Of a DNA stretch of 64,000 bases, positions 1 through 11,010 are shown piece by piece. The stretch is from assembly GCA_027577595.1 (NCBI GenBank), contig JANBRJ010000020.1:158594-222593 (forward strand), read 5' to 3'. The stretch comes from Coemansia sp. RSA 487 (Eukaryota > Kickxellomycota > Kickxellomycetes > Kickxellales > Kickxellaceae). A program made the position numbers and the translations under genes. The notes beneath the pieces were generated by a model. The model worked only from the letters and a program-made list of their open reading frames with translations, was not told where the DNA came from and made no database searches. Numbering within the stretch: position 1 is the first letter of the stretch; each line of letters starts with the position of its first letter.

Positions 1-134
1 ACTATTTTAGAAGAAAAAAAAGCTAAAGAAAAAGCAGATGTGCAACCTACAAAAAAAGGAAGAAACATGTTTATGATAATTGTCCGCACCTTGTCTCACA
101 ATCGATTCTCAACAAAAAAAACTTAGCAAAGAAA

Positions 135-206
135 TAGCACCACCTAGTTTCGATCTAGGGACCTCAGGGTTATGAGCCCTGCGCGCTTCCTCTGCGCCAT
201 GGTGCT
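135..206 (-). tRNA. initiator tRNA-Met (CAT), copy 1
   Basis: Read on the minus strand this is a 72-nt tRNA with a 7-bp acceptor stem beginning A1 and pairing with U72, an anticodon loop with CAT, and a T-loop reading ATCGAAAC, so that position 54 is A rather than T. A1:U72 together with A54 is the hallmark of eukaryotic cytosolic initiator tRNA, not elongator Met. The discriminator base is A. A run of T follows downstream (near 110-118 on the plus strand as A), suitable for Pol III termination. An identical copy lies at 29954-30025. Confidence 0.95.
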
Positions 207-456
207 TTCTCCATTCGCATGGTCAAGGTAATCACGCGAGTTCGAACCCAAAAACTAAAAAACATGTACCCTCATACACCTGTCTTTTGCATAATAGAAA
301 ATAAACCCCCTTTGTTAACCCATTCATTTTGTGTAAAGCTACAACTAAGAAACAATGCCACTTTGTCATACATGTGTTATATTTTGTGGTCCTGGGTTAC
401 AAGGCTTTGCTAGTGGCATCTTCTTCTACAGAGCCAAATGGTAAAAAAAAATCATA

Positions 457-1371
457 TTATCCAAGCACGCGCATGGCCATCTCAAAGCCAACAAAGGTTG
501 CTGCGTTTGCTGGTGCGGCACGAAGAATGCATGGTGTTATTCCGCGGAAGAATCCCTTGAACCCCTCCTGCTTCATGATCTTGCGTATACAGTCAACTGA
601 GCCGCTGTATTTGCGAGAATCGGCAGAAAATCCATCTGTCTGCAGTTTGCTCTTAACAACATCGATCGGGTACGACGTGAGCCACATTGCAAACCCAGCT
701 GCAGCACCGTATAAGCACACCAGCCCCGACGAGAGCTCTGAGCGTGCCTTGCCCGTATCTGCCACTGTGCGCTGCACAAGCGCCTCGTATGCCAAAAAGT
801 ACATTCCATACCCGTTGAACTCGCGAATGATTGTTGGAAGCTGGCCCTTGTAGATTCCGCCAATGCCAGCACTGCGGTAGATCTGCTTGATGCAATCCAG
901 AGGCCCCTTGTACTGGGCAGACGCACCTGCTGTCTGAACCTGCAGGCGCACTCGAATGTGTTCAACTGGCCCTGAAACAACGCTGTTTGCAACGCCAGCA
1001 GCCGCACCTGCAATGTAGAGCTGTGGTGCGGTAAGAACCGGCGACTGGCCCTTTGGTATATTGTTCATCTGGGCAAACGTGCGCTTCATGTGCTCCACAA
1101 CCAGAAACTGAATCGAAACGCAGAGACCGACGCCAACGAGCGGCGTGGTCGTTCCCTTGTAGAATCCACCGAATCCGTCGTTGCGGATCGTCTTGCGCAC
1201 AGCATCCATGGTTCCGCTATACAGATCGGGCTGCGCCTGCAAACGAACCTTGACAGTGTCGAAGGGCTGGCCAGCAAATACTTGCGCAATACCGCCAACC
1301 GATCCAGCCAGACAGTCCTTCACAGCACGCATGGCGCCTTCTTCTTTGTTCTGTACTGCAGCCTCGCTCAT
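457..1371 (-). CDS. mitochondrial carrier of the YMC1/YMC2 type
   Basis: A 304-residue inner mitochondrial membrane carrier. Three tandem carrier repeats are visible, each with its signature: QPFDTVKVRLQ, GPVEHIRVRLQ and YPIDVVKSKLQ. The second signature has Glu-His in place of the usual Asp-x, and the C-terminus reads AAPANAATFVGFEMAMRVLG; both match yeast Ymc1/Ymc2 rather than the carnitine or ornithine carriers. Ymc proteins have been linked to glutamate transport into mitochondria; the substrate here is inferred from family. The frame is open for 70 residues upstream, but that part is hydrophobic and non-carrier-like, so I start at the ATG at 1371 (MSEAAVQNKEEG). The single exon covers the whole protein. 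The 5' leader lies opposite a strong G-run (1402-1422). Confidence 0.88.
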   Translation of the reverse strand: MSEAAVQNKEEGAMRAVKDCLAGSVGGIAQVFAGQPFDTVKVRLQAQPDLYSGTMDAVRKTIRNDGFGGFYKGTTTPLVGVGLCVSIQFLVVEHMKRTFAQMNNIPKGQSPVLTAPQLYIAGAAAGVANSVVSGPVEHIRVRLQVQTAGASAQYKGPLDCIKQIYRSAGIGGIYKGQLPTIIREFNGYGMYFLAYEALVQRTVADTGKARSELSSGLVCLYGAAAGFAMWLTSYPIDVVKSKLQTDGFSADSRKYSGSVDCIRKIMKQEGFKGFFRGITPCILRAAPANAATFVGFEMAMRVLG

Positions 1372-1983
1372 TGAAATCGTGGCCCGTAAGCTATATGTGG
1401 AGGGAGGGAGGGAGGGGAGGGGAGAATACTCTGCAAGAGCCAAAAGGAACCAAATATCAAAAGAGGAACAAAGGCCGAAATAAAAAGAAAAGAAAAGATT
1501 GAAAGAAAAATGTATGTTTGGAACAGAAAAGGACCAGATCACCTTGCTTTTATTCCAAGAGGTGGCTGGGAAGAAATGCAATACGCTGCTGTATGAGAAC
1601 CCAGAAACGCGCGCTTGCGCGGAGAGATTTACGCAAGTGGCGACGGAACGTCTAATGCCATCACATTGCCTAAAACCAGTTAGCTGCCTTTCTCTTTTGG
1701 CCAGCTCACATTTGTCTCGATTTGTTGGTGCTCAAATACTCTCCGTTGTAGAGCCATTATTCCGTCAGCAGTTACACAAATCATTTTCTTGCCTTGATCC
1801 AAAATGAAAAGCGGGTATTTTCCGCTCTACTGAGCCAAACTATTTTAATAGTAGTTACTCTGTCAATGTCTGCGACACTTGTGAGAAAGAAAAAAGTAAA
1901 ACTCAGAGAGAAAAGCAAAACGTGAGTTTATGTTGAACAGTGTTGCATCATCAAACGATATATAAAAGAACTCCAAACTTTAA
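1372..1983. other. intergenic: YMC promoter and ATP15 downstream region
   Basis: No gene seen. Holds the 5' flank of the carrier and the 3' flank of the epsilon-subunit gene, both transcribed leftwards. Five runs of three or four G separated by single A lie at 1402-1422, about 30-50 bp before the carrier start. Confidence 0.6.
1402..1422 (+). repeat. G-run tract, possible G-quadruplex
   Basis: Runs GGG, GGG, GGG, GGGG, GGGG, each separated by one A, on the plus strand, which is the template strand for the minus-strand carrier gene. The transcript would carry the C-rich complement in its 5' leader. It satisfies the classical four-run quadruplex pattern with one-base loops. Confidence 0.6.
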
Positions 1984-2414
1984 CTAGTTCTCGACCTTGG
2001 CACGCGTCTCGATCACCGGCACAGGGTTGGATGCGCCAGCCTTGCCATTGTCCCACTTTGCAAACTTGATGTTGACTCCCTCACGCTTTGCAACCTCCGA
2101 ACGCAACTCAGGCTTGACAACCCGGCGCAGGGCACGAGCAGCAATGCTGCTGTACTGGAGATAGCTACATTGTTTGGTTTCAGTGTTGGTTCACACATCC
2201 CAGATAAGGGTTTGTTGGTTAGTGCCATGTAATGTGACTTTTGCCCGGCTGGCTCTGCCATTCGTGCTGGCTAGAATTAAACAATGTGCAGGTGGTATTT
2301 CCATGCCAAAAGCGTGTGTGTAATTCCATTTACATTTCCAAATGCAAAAGATAAAAATCAAAGACAAACTAGCCAAACTTACTTCATACCAGCGGCTCTC
2401 CACGCAAAAGACAT
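1984..2414 (-). CDS. ATP15: ATP synthase F1 epsilon subunit (two exons)
   Basis: A 70-residue subunit of the mitochondrial F1 central stalk. Exons: 2383-2414 and 1984-2164 (minus strand), with a 218-bp intron starting GTAAGT and ending AATGTAG. Exon 1 encodes MSFAWRAAGM plus two bases; exon 2 completes an Asn codon and continues YLQYSSIAARALRR. The pattern WR-AG-Y---Y--IAA-A-R--K-E is the family signature of yeast Atp15 and animal ATP5F1E, and the length is close to yeast (62) with a slightly longer tail. The join is in frame (213 nt in total) and the only plausible one. The gene is too short to be seen as one ORF. Its promoter is the 295 bp between it and the CysRS stop. Confidence 0.9.
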
Positions 2415-2709
2415 TTTTCACTAATCACGACGATAGAGGAAGGTGCAAATTGAGAGCTGATAAGAGCAATAGAAAATAAGGACACTAAATTGAAACAAGT
2501 CAAAGTTGAAAGAAAAGCAAAAGAATCTCGAATCTCGTTTCTCATTCAGCACATTTCCGCTTTCCAATTTGCAACCAACCAAATTAGCTTATTATTTTCT
2601 TCCAAGCCTTTATCGAGTGATCAGATATTGTCGTGATCCTGATCTGGCATATTTTCAATCAAAAAAAGCTTTATAAGGCTAAAAAATCCGAACCGTAGTG
2701 TTGTTGTCT

Positions 2710-5181
2710 TCAGCTCTGCGCTTTGAGATATTCATTGTGCAGCTTCTCCTGTGCAGCTTGCTCCTTGGCAAGCTTCTTTAGCTTGCTCTTGGTCAGGTCC
2801 TCGCCATCAATGTCCTTTGTTGGCAGCCCGCTTTCGTCCCACGCTGAGTAAAGCATGAGCATCTCTGGAGTATGGAACATGTCCTTTGGAGAGACCTTGG
2901 CCTTTTCAAGCCGCAACTGACGCCTTGCCTCGTTCTCACGCGCCTGTGCTTCTTTTTTCTGGCGCCTGGCTTCCTCCTCAGCCTCGCGCTGTTCGCGTTC
3001 GCGCCGAAGCTGCTCGGGATCGGCAAACTTGACAAGCGCACGGCCATCACCATGGTCGTCAATAATAATACCCAGATCAGGCAGATCCTGGTCGCGGATC
3101 TTGTCGCAAAGGGACAGCAGCGCCTTCTTGTCGCCGCCTGCTAGCGCAATGTCGCGCACAGCGTCACGGAAGTTGCTGAGCACGTTGGCCACAGGAAGAA
3201 GAATTGATTCGCGATCCACTGGCACACTACTATCGGCACCAACGGATCCTGTGCCCCATCCAATGGTTGATCCAATGCCATCGTTGACTAGACCAAAAAC
3301 ACGGACAATCTTTGTCACGTAAAGCGCAACGGCCTCCACCACCTGTGGATCGATGCTTGCGCGCCCACGCTGCAGATAGATGTTCGTGCGCGCAATGATC
3401 TCCTGGAGCGCACGCATTGCAGTAGGCGTGTCAAAGGAGTCCAGCAAGGCTGCATGCACCCGATCTTTGGTATCCTCCAGAGCACCCTGAAGCTCCAGCT
3501 CCGGCTCCCGGAACTGACGGGTACCATCTGACTCTTGCTGGCAAAAACGGAAATCACGCAATAAGGCGCTGGTGTTTGTGAAGAAGTTGGTAAAGGTGCG
3601 CTCCACGGCAATGACGCTCTCCATCGAGTTGCTGTCATAGTAAAGGTTTGCATTCCACTGTGAGAGCAAAAACAGAATACGGAGCTGGCGAGCCGTGTGC
3701 TTCCTTAGCGCCTTCTTGATGGAGATGAAGTTCTTGAGCGATTTTGACATCTTGCTGCCCTCGATGTGAAGGTGGCCCGTGTGCAAAAAGTAGTTGACCC
3801 ACTGGCGGTTTTCGAAGCAAGCCTCGGACTGCGCCATCTCGTTGTCGTGGTGCGGAAACGCAAGATCTATTCCGCCCGTGTGCATATCGATGTACGGCCC
3901 AAGGATCTCACTGGCCATCACGCTGCACTCGATGTGCCATCCCGGACGCCCGGCACCCCAGGGGCTGGGCCACGCTGGCTCTCCCCCCTTCGATTTCTTC
4001 CACAACACAAAGTCTGCGCGGCTGTGTTTGGCTAAGCTGTGCTCGCTTAGCTGCCCCTCACCGTCCTCTTGAAGTCGCTGGTTGCCCTTTGCAGTTGGCT
4101 CTAGCTTTGCGTAAAAGTGGCCGTTCTTGCCGTCGAAAGCTGCAACGTCAAAGAAGACTGAGCCACCGGACTCATAGGCATACCCGTTGTCGATGATGCG
4201 CTGCACAAAGCGGACGATCTCAGGCACAAACTCTGACACGCGTGTCAGGGTGTGGGGGCGGCGTACGTTGAGTGCATCCATGTCCTCGAAAAAGTCCTTC
4301 TCCCAGTACGCAGCCAGGTCGCGAAAGATGTGGTGCTCCGTCACCGTCGATCCAAACTGCTTATCAAGCCATGACGCAACAACGTCCTCCGATGCACTGA
4401 TCAAGGAACCAAGCTCGGTCTTGGTTGTCTTGCCAGTAGCAATGTTATCGCGTGCTGCGCTTAGAGCGTTGACTGTCGCTTGCGCCGCTGAAAAGAGCAT
4501 GGTCAATTTTGGATCGCCCTTGGTGAAGCTGGGATCCTTTCCCTCGCCTGTGCTTGCGGCAAACGCGCTCCAGCCGTTGGTGCTGTTGATGTCTGCACCA
4601 AATTTTACTCTAACAAACTCGCAAAACGCCGACTCTACGTCCTGGATTGCTTGCTCAGAAAGCCCATCCTTCTGGTCCTGATACCTTTGAAGCAGGTGCT
4701 TCTGGCGCGCACGTAGAATGATCTTGTCATCAATGTCGGTGATGTTCATCACCACGTTAAGATCGTAGTTCAAGTAGTCCTCCATGATGCGTCGGATAAT
4801 GTCGAATGACATGTAGCTGCACGCATGGCCCATATGAGACGCATCGTATACTGTCGGTCCACAGCCGTACCAGCTGACTTTGTTGCCATCCTTTGGTATA
4901 AACGGCACCTTCGACTTTGTAAGCGAGTTGGATACCACCAGGCCGGTCTGTGGATGCGTCGACTCTGGCTGCGTCCACGGCGAAACGGGTTTGCTGTCAC
5001 TGTTTGAGGACATCATTGCCAATCTGGAATGTTCGCGGAGTGAATGCAAGGATATTGCCGCGAGCTTTGTTCTTCCTATTGGATTGCGAAAAATGGCGCT
5101 TGTGTTTAAAGGCGCTGTTGCAAAAGTTGAGAAACGAGTTGCTGCCGCTATAAGTTTGGAAGAGCGATAGAACAGAATCAT
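2710..5181 (-). CDS. CRS1: cysteinyl-tRNA synthetase, probably dual-targeted
   Basis: Class I synthetase that charges tRNA-Cys; 823 residues, about the size of fungal cytosolic enzymes. Visible: [10 protein letters not shown] with a zinc-ligand Cys, the HIGH-type motif [12 protein letters not shown] with [15 protein letters not shown] (further zinc ligands), and KMSKS. The C-terminal part is a charged coiled-coil ([16 protein letters not shown] region) ending in a K-rich tail. The first 55 residues are rich in Arg, Ser and Ala, lack acidic residues up to about residue 49, and look like a mitochondrial presequence. A second start MMSS at residues 56-57 (5016/5013) would give a cytosolic form. 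Yeast CRS1 makes both forms from one gene by alternative transcription starts, so dual use is a reasonable inference. No intron needed. Confidence 0.93.
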   Translation of the reverse strand: MILFYRSSKLIAAATRFSTFATAPLNTSAIFRNPIGRTKLAAISLHSLREHSRLAMMSSNSDSKPVSPWTQPESTHPQTGLVVSNSLTKSKVPFIPKDGNKVSWYGCGPTVYDASHMGHACSYMSFDIIRRIMEDYLNYDLNVVMNITDIDDKIILRARQKHLLQRYQDQKDGLSEQAIQDVESAFCEFVRVKFGADINSTNGWSAFAASTGEGKDPSFTKGDPKLTMLFSAAQATVNALSAARDNIATGKTTKTELGSLISASEDVVASWLDKQFGSTVTEHHIFRDLAAYWEKDFFEDMDALNVRRPHTLTRVSEFVPEIVRFVQRIIDNGYAYESGGSVFFDVAAFDGKNGHFYAKLEPTAKGNQRLQEDGEGQLSEHSLAKHSRADFVLWKKSKGGEPAWPSPWGAGRPGWHIECSVMASEILGPYIDMHTGGIDLAFPHHDNEMAQSEACFENRQWVNYFLHTGHLHIEGSKMSKSLKNFISIKKALRKHTARQLRILFLLSQWNANLYYDSNSMESVIAVERTFTNFFTNTSALLRDFRFCQQESDGTRQFREPELELQGALEDTKDRVHAALLDSFDTPTAMRALQEIIARTNIYLQRGRASIDPQVVEAVALYVTKIVRVFGLVNDGIGSTIGWGTGSVGADSSVPVDRESILLPVANVLSNFRDAVRDIALAGGDKKALLSLCDKIRDQDLPDLGIIIDDHGDGRALVKFADPEQLRREREQREAEEEARRQKKEAQARENEARRQLRLEKAKVSPKDMFHTPEMLMLYSAWDESGLPTKDIDGEDLTKSKLKKLAKEQAAQEKLHNEYLKAQS

Positions 5182-6535
5182 GAAAGCGCAGATACACGTT
5201 GTACCTGCTGCAAATCACTAATAATATTGGAATAAATAGATAAAAGTTTGTGAGTCAGCAGAAGATGCAAAAGAGAAAAGAAGCTGGGCTGACTACTACT
5301 AAATAGAAATCCCCAAGAATGAAGAAATTAAGACTTCAAATCACGCCATTCTTTCTTACCCCCAGAAACGAACCGCATTCCAATATTTTTGAGCCGCCTC
5401 CTTCACAGAAAATTAGAATCGAACCGCTTTTATTTCTACATTCTCTAAAAATGCTGGCTTGCGCTTTCAATACCATTCTTTGCACTTTGGCCCGGGATCT
5501 ATGACAAATACCGACACCATAGGAGCCAATAGTTTGCCGCAATTTCATTGCTCGCATTAATGGACATGCTACCCCGTTTCCATGAATGTCAAAGTGTTAA
5601 ATACGAAAGAAATGCGCGATTTATGATTCTCTTCCACAATGGCTTGTGCATGCAGCTTGGCCACTTTACTCCTTGATTGGCAATTGTGAACACCAAGTGC
5701 AAAGCCAATCCATTGTCTTTAGAGCAATATCACAGACTTTCAGTTGAGCATATTATTTCGCATTGGCCCTATTGTTCTTGCATATCTAGATTTCTTCTCC
5801 TTCTCCCTTCTAACTTTCATAGATGCAAGTTTTCTTTGTGGTGAAACGTGCTGCTTTTCCACAAGCCAATGACACCCAGTTTGTTAGCAGTCTCGCTATT
5901 ACTACCAGGGAAGATCCGCGGCCATTGGGTGGTGTCAAATGCTGCAGCAAGTAGTACTCATTTTCCGCTTGGCAAAGCATGTAATCTCCATTTCTCCATT
6001 ACTAATTAAAGTATCGATTACACCTATTCATACCATCAACCGCCAAATCCATTGTTACAAAAAAACATTCTTGTTGCTCTCTTTGTCCTTTGCTGCTACA
6101 TTATTCAAATTTCCGAAAAAGAGAAGGCATGTTTCCCAAAAAAAAAATAAGACTCTACACACGCGATTCTGAACTGGCGAATGATCAAATTGTTGAAACC
6201 CCGTCCTCATCCTGGAGAACAAGCAGGGTGCTAACAGATCGTCAGCTACAATAAATCGCGAAACCCCCTCCTTTTGCTTTTCGCATGGATTCGCCCCGAA
6301 ATCATGTTAAGGTATGGCCACTACTGTAGCAAGTGTGGCAACTAGATTGCGAGATGGATAAAGACCTGCACATATATAAAATACGAATATCTGGACATGG
6401 CTGTTTCTATAACTCTATCCAGATATTACTCCCACCTCAACAATCCCTTCTCCTACTTTTACCTCCACTACTCGGCTCTTCACTTCCATTAATTACAAAT
6501 CGTTTTTGGCCTGACCTGTGTTGCACACCTCAACC
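5182..6535. other. 1.35-kb AT-rich intergenic region
   Basis: Divergent spacer between CysRS (minus) and the homeodomain gene (plus). Only short, low-complexity ORFs that look accidental. Contains TGAGTCA at 5251-5257. No RNA gene recognised. Confidence 0.6.
5251..5257 (+). promoter_or_regulatory. Gcn4/AP-1-type site TGAGTCA before CysRS
   Basis: Exact bZIP half-site pair 70 bp upstream of the CysRS ATG. Gcn4/CpcA activates many amino-acid and tRNA-synthetase genes in fungi. A 7-mer like this is expected about eight times per 64 kb by chance, so the placement is suggestive only. Confidence 0.35.
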
Positions 6536-7375
6536 ATGAGCACAGCTTACAACCATGAAAAACATTTATACCATCATTTTACCGATATGTTTGGCATATA
6601 TCCGCAGACAAGTAACGCCTACACCGACAGCAACATCGTAGCAGTAGACGGTTGTCTGCTTTCTGCGCCGAATACATACCAAACTCATATTCAAGATGTT
6701 GCTGCTCTACACAACCCCATCGCGCTGTCTCAAGCTACCAACGCGCTGTATATTAATCTTCCACTGATGTCACCAATAGACAACATGATATTCACTGAAT
6801 TCAAGGAAAATGTATTCAAGCATAACATACAACTTTATCCAAACGACGTCGAGCTTCGCCAACATGATCCCGAACATCACTTTAATGAGTGCTTGAATGT
6901 AGCCGAATCACAAGTGCAATCCACCAACAACGCGCCTATACCCACGCAAACGCTTTCTAAGCAAGTGGATTCGCAGCAAGGGTCTCGCTTTCGCCGGAAT
7001 GCTGTATTTATACCTAGAGTAGTCTCTGATACGATTTGTCAACTATACAACAAACCTACAGAGCCCATACCAACGATACACATTGAACACACAAGCACTG
7101 TGCCTAAGGATATGGTAGTCCAGCATATCCACAACAAAAGATCACGGCAGAGCCCAAGGCTTTACTCCAGAGGCTATGACAGTAAAATTAACGCAATACT
7201 TTATGAGTGGCTGTACGAAAACATTGACCACCCGTTCCCATCACCACAAGATAAGCAAGAACTAATGCGCAAAACCGGTCTTACTAAAATGCAGCTTAAA
7301 AACTGGCTATGCAATGTTCGCAGACGCAAGTTGCCAAATTCCGCACATGGCTCAAAAAATGAAAAATATAAATAA
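6536..7375 (+). CDS. TALE-class homeodomain protein
   Basis: A 279-residue putative nuclear transcription factor, single exon. Start chosen at ATG 6536 (MSTAYNHEKHLYHH), after CAACC. The N-terminal 210 residues are Asn/His/Thr-rich and unlike anything I recognise. The C-terminus (about residues 222-270) is a homeodomain of the three-amino-acid-loop-extension type: NIDHPFPSPQDK is the loop plus helix 2 start, then TGLTKMQLKNWLCNVRRRK is the recognition helix. Asn51 and the RRR after it are kept, but the near-invariant Phe49 is Leu and residue 50 is Cys. TALE factors in fungi include both developmental regulators and HD mating-type proteins; which this is cannot be said from sequence. It borders a 4.8-kb gene-free AT-rich stretch. 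Confidence 0.82.
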   Translation: MSTAYNHEKHLYHHFTDMFGIYPQTSNAYTDSNIVAVDGCLLSAPNTYQTHIQDVAALHNPIALSQATNALYINLPLMSPIDNMIFTEFKENVFKHNIQLYPNDVELRQHDPEHHFNECLNVAESQVQSTNNAPIPTQTLSKQVDSQQGSRFRRNAVFIPRVVSDTICQLYNKPTEPIPTIHIEHTSTVPKDMVVQHIHNKRSRQSPRLYSRGYDSKINAILYEWLYENIDHPFPSPQDKQELMRKTGLTKMQLKNWLCNVRRRKLPNSAHGSKNEKYK

Positions 7376-8390
7376 AACGATGTTGTTATACTCTGCATTT
7401 TTTAGACATCATATTTTAATTGGTTATACACGAATTGAATAGTCACCATTACAAAATGGTATTATATAGAACTCTACAAGCCATTGTTATAGTTACATAG
7501 TGCATTGTTATATTATCGATAACAACAGCCAGTACTTTGGTTAGAATTCGTTTACCAGATTAATTTGCCATGTATTTAGCCCAACAAATTAAAAATCGGC
7601 GCTCAGCCAAACCATTTACTACGCGTGGTAGTCATATAGCACCTTTGGTGAGATATTTATTAAATCAAAGCACTGCCGGTCGTTTGTTAAATATACAATT
7701 TTCATAGTTTATTACTATGCGCCAACTCTTTTGTTCGTTTTCTCCTATCTACCAACTAAATCACAATTAAATATTTACATATTGTAGATAACTGTCTATA
7801 ATGTAAAATCATTGTTAGCATCTAACAGCAGTGTTCTACCAATGATAACCTAGTCGAAAATTTTAAATCGTATTTGTGTAAATTGATTTCCTAACGGAAC
7901 TGCAAGGAAAAGTATTGTTTTTATGCAATAGCATCGGGTCTAATTCTAGCTTTAAGCAATGGACGTGCATGGAAAATCTCACCAAGCAAAGTATGTCTTT
8001 GCTCTGGTTATTTCCACCATCAGACAGGTCTGAATCAATTGTACTGTTAATTTGCTCTACATTAATCTCTTTAGACATTGATAATTCGTTATTCCTGCCA
8101 AACTGTACTGATAATTTTGGTAACATAACTGTATAACAAATCGGCTTACAGCTTGAGAATATGGCATTTGTATGCGGCCAATGACATATCTATTTGGAGT
8201 TGGCCAAAATCTGATAATATGAATGATTCTGACATACGAGATTAATTATAAAATGTATCTCAAATATCAAACAAGCACATTAATTTGGTTATAATGTTTG
8301 TCATGATTGGCTGTAAATATAGCGTATTTGCGTGAAAATGTTAACAACGCTGATATTTAGACCAAGGAGGATATCAAACCATGAAAAATA

Positions 8391-8616
8391 ACAAGTGGGG
8401 AGGATTTAGCCCACCAAATCAGCCTCACTACATTAAATCAATTTCTGGCTATTGAAAAGCACTTGAAGCTATACTACATTTGCACAATCAAACTATAGAA
8501 CACAGGATCCGCACCAATCTTTATCTCCATCTGGTCGCTGAAGGTGCACTTTTAGTAAGTATAACTGAAAATTGGAGCAAATGCCGAAGAATGTTTTAGT
8601 GAATTGTCAAACCTCC
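8391..8616 (+). repeat. diverged direct repeat, copy A
   Basis: Aligns by eye over about 225 bp with 10218-10447. The best block is CACCAAATC-GCCTCACTACATTAAATC, followed by matched segments ACATTTG, CACAGGATC/CACTGGATC, GCACCAATCTT/GTACCAATCTT, CTGAAAATTGG/CCGAAGGTTGG and AAACCTCC at the end. There is no coding potential. Confidence 0.7.
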
Positions 8617-10217
8617 CTCTATTTTATTATTTTTGTAACGATTCTGGGTTAAAACTAATCTCCAAAGTTAAAAATTGCATATTGATTCTAAATACGCATA
8701 ATCAGATATCCATTCAGCAAAAAATTTAGGTTCACAGTGACCCAGGGGTTGGCATATTCAGAAAGATCAATGAGTTTGTAAAAATGCATGTGGATATTCT
8801 GCCAAGCATTATCAATTTTGCCTTGTGTGGCAACTTCCAGAGTTGATAATTGCTGAGAGAGCAAAGTAACTAACAACTCGTTTAGCTATTATAATGTGAA
8901 AGTATATCAATATAGTATTAAGCTAACTAAATGAAATTAGCTATATATTAGGGATACTTTTAGGGAACCTCTGGAGTTTGCCACAAAACACTATGCCCAA
9001 GAGGATATGCAACTGAATAACCCTAGGTGTCTGAGTGTATAAATTAGGAGTGCATCTGAGTATTTTATGATATTTAGCCAGGAGCTGCACAAACCACGCT
9101 CAGGAGGTAGGGCTAGGGCTGTGTGCTTGCTAGAAATTTCAAAGCCGTTTCTCTTTCCCCAATGTAGTTCATGTCTTTTGAAATAAGTTATGCGCGTAGG
9201 ACGGTGATCTGGGCGATACTCCCAAAGTTAGCAATATGTGGGCTGAAGAAGTCACTAAATTCAGGCTGCTTTGTAATCCAAGTAACAAAACATTGATACC
9301 ATCAACAAGGTCCTTCTTGCCTCTCCGAGGTTACTCATACGCAAATATCAGCTTCTTATACCAACCAGCACCTACAAATGTCAACAAAAAGAAACAACCC
9401 TGAAAAACGTTGTCCCCCTCTCTTTCTCTCCCTTTTCTCTACTAATTTAGCTGATTAGTCTTTTAGTTTTTAGTTTTACAAACTGCCTTAAGCACTTTTT
9501 CACTACTTTTGATAATGTTTTAGATTTAACTAAATATTCTAGAGGCTTGCAAATCAGTTTGTTTGAATTTCTTTAGTCACAAGCTTTATATTTTTGTATC
9601 AACTAAACAGGGACCAGCTCCAGAGTTGAGCAAACCACCATACCTAGAAAATCCCGTCCAGAGGAATAATACACCGTAAGTACCTGATGCAAGCATTACA
9701 ATGCCTGTGTGAATATGGAGCAGATTGGCCAATGATTTCAGATCCATGACTATTTCTGGTATATGAAACTTGGCATGCGAATTAATAGGCAGGAATTACA
9801 GCTGTTATGTGAAACAAACTGATAGACTGATAAGGAAAATCAAACAACGTGTGACTAAGAACTATTGAAGATAATATCAAAATTGATACCTATCAACAGC
9901 TTACTATTGACCACTTGCTGTTTAGTTATCCAGATCCACGATATATTGCTCTTCACGTCGCCATAGTACTTAATATCTACCAGTTTGTATGCTAGGTTGC
10001 AAATTTCAGAAATAGTCATTATACTAACATCATTTTCCAACTTTTGTCAGATTTAATGAGGCTTGGTTGTAGCCCTCAAAACTCTTGGCTAACTACAGCA
10101 CCATGTTTAGCAACAGCAATTCAGTTGCTTCTTCTAGTTGATCCCTTGTTGAGTTGGTAAGACGCAGGGCTTGTAGCTGATAAAATATGGAGAATATCCT
10201 GCATCATAAAATTTATC

Positions 10218-10447
10218 GCCAGTGAGGAGAATTTGGTGCACCAAATCTGCCTCACTACATTAAATCGAATTCCAGTACTTTTCAATCACTGGAAGTTGTA
10301 ATACATTTGTTGCATTCAAACCATATAACACTGGATCTGTACCAATCTTCAGTGACCAGAGGGAGATGAATATTTGCTTTCGGTTAGAATCACCGAAGGT
10401 TGGGACGGATGCTGGGAGAGGTTTCGGTAAATTATGAAACCTCCTAT
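10218..10447 (+). repeat. diverged direct repeat, copy B
   Basis: Second copy of the repeat at 8391-8616, same orientation, 1.8 kb away, with many substitutions and small indels, so an old duplication. Its left edge coincides with the inverted end CCAGTGAGGA at 10219-10228. Confidence 0.7.
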
Positions 10448-11010
10448 GGCAAACATTTAGCGATTCCAGTAGAGGTTAAAGTTTTAAAAAATTGACTTTT
10501 AGAACGATATAGTTCATTGTCAAGAATAATGGAGATAAAGAAGATAATGGAGAGTATCTAGCTTGACATGGAAAGATAGGCAAAAAGGGTATCTAACATT
10601 TGGTCTCTGGCTAATCGGAAAGCAAAACTACAACACTAATATTGGAAAAGAAGAAAAGGAATAATGTGGTTTGTATAGTTGTCTTATTTGTTAACACTTT
10701 AGTGGATAACATGGTCATAACATACTCAAATTTCAACAGTTTATACATTATCAGCCCGCACCCTTTTGTTGGCTAATCAGCTAACAGGATACCGAACTAT
10801 ACCAAACAGAAACAACACTCCAATCAACCTAAGGCGGTAACTTGTAAATTGTCTCGTGGGTGTTTGAGAACAAACACATGATGCCCATTCCTGATTACAT
10901 TTCCTTTCCATTCTTTATTCCTTTGTTATCAATTTTAACAATTATATATTTTTATTTGCATTTTCGACTTCTTTACTTTTTACCGCATTTCCAAAGAATA
11001 TCCTCACTGG
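10219..11010. mobile_element. possible degraded MITE-like element
   Basis: CCAGTGAGGA (10219-10228) and its exact reverse complement TCCTCACTGG (11001-11010) enclose 792 bp. Just inside, ATTTGG and its partner CTTTGG (read inward) keep partial symmetry. The left part is shared with copy A at 8391. No transposase ORF is present and I could not identify a clear target-site duplication, so this would be a non-autonomous relic if real. Confidence 0.35.

Noticed and set aside
219-262. tRNA-like T-arm (GAGTTCGAACCC) beside the first initiator tRNA
   Set aside because: The bases around TTCGAAC do not pair into a T-stem and no acceptor or anticodon arm could be drawn.
7863-8136. Mirror-image small ORFs on both strands in the AT-rich island
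   Set aside because: Both are under 90 codons with no motif and no codon preference.
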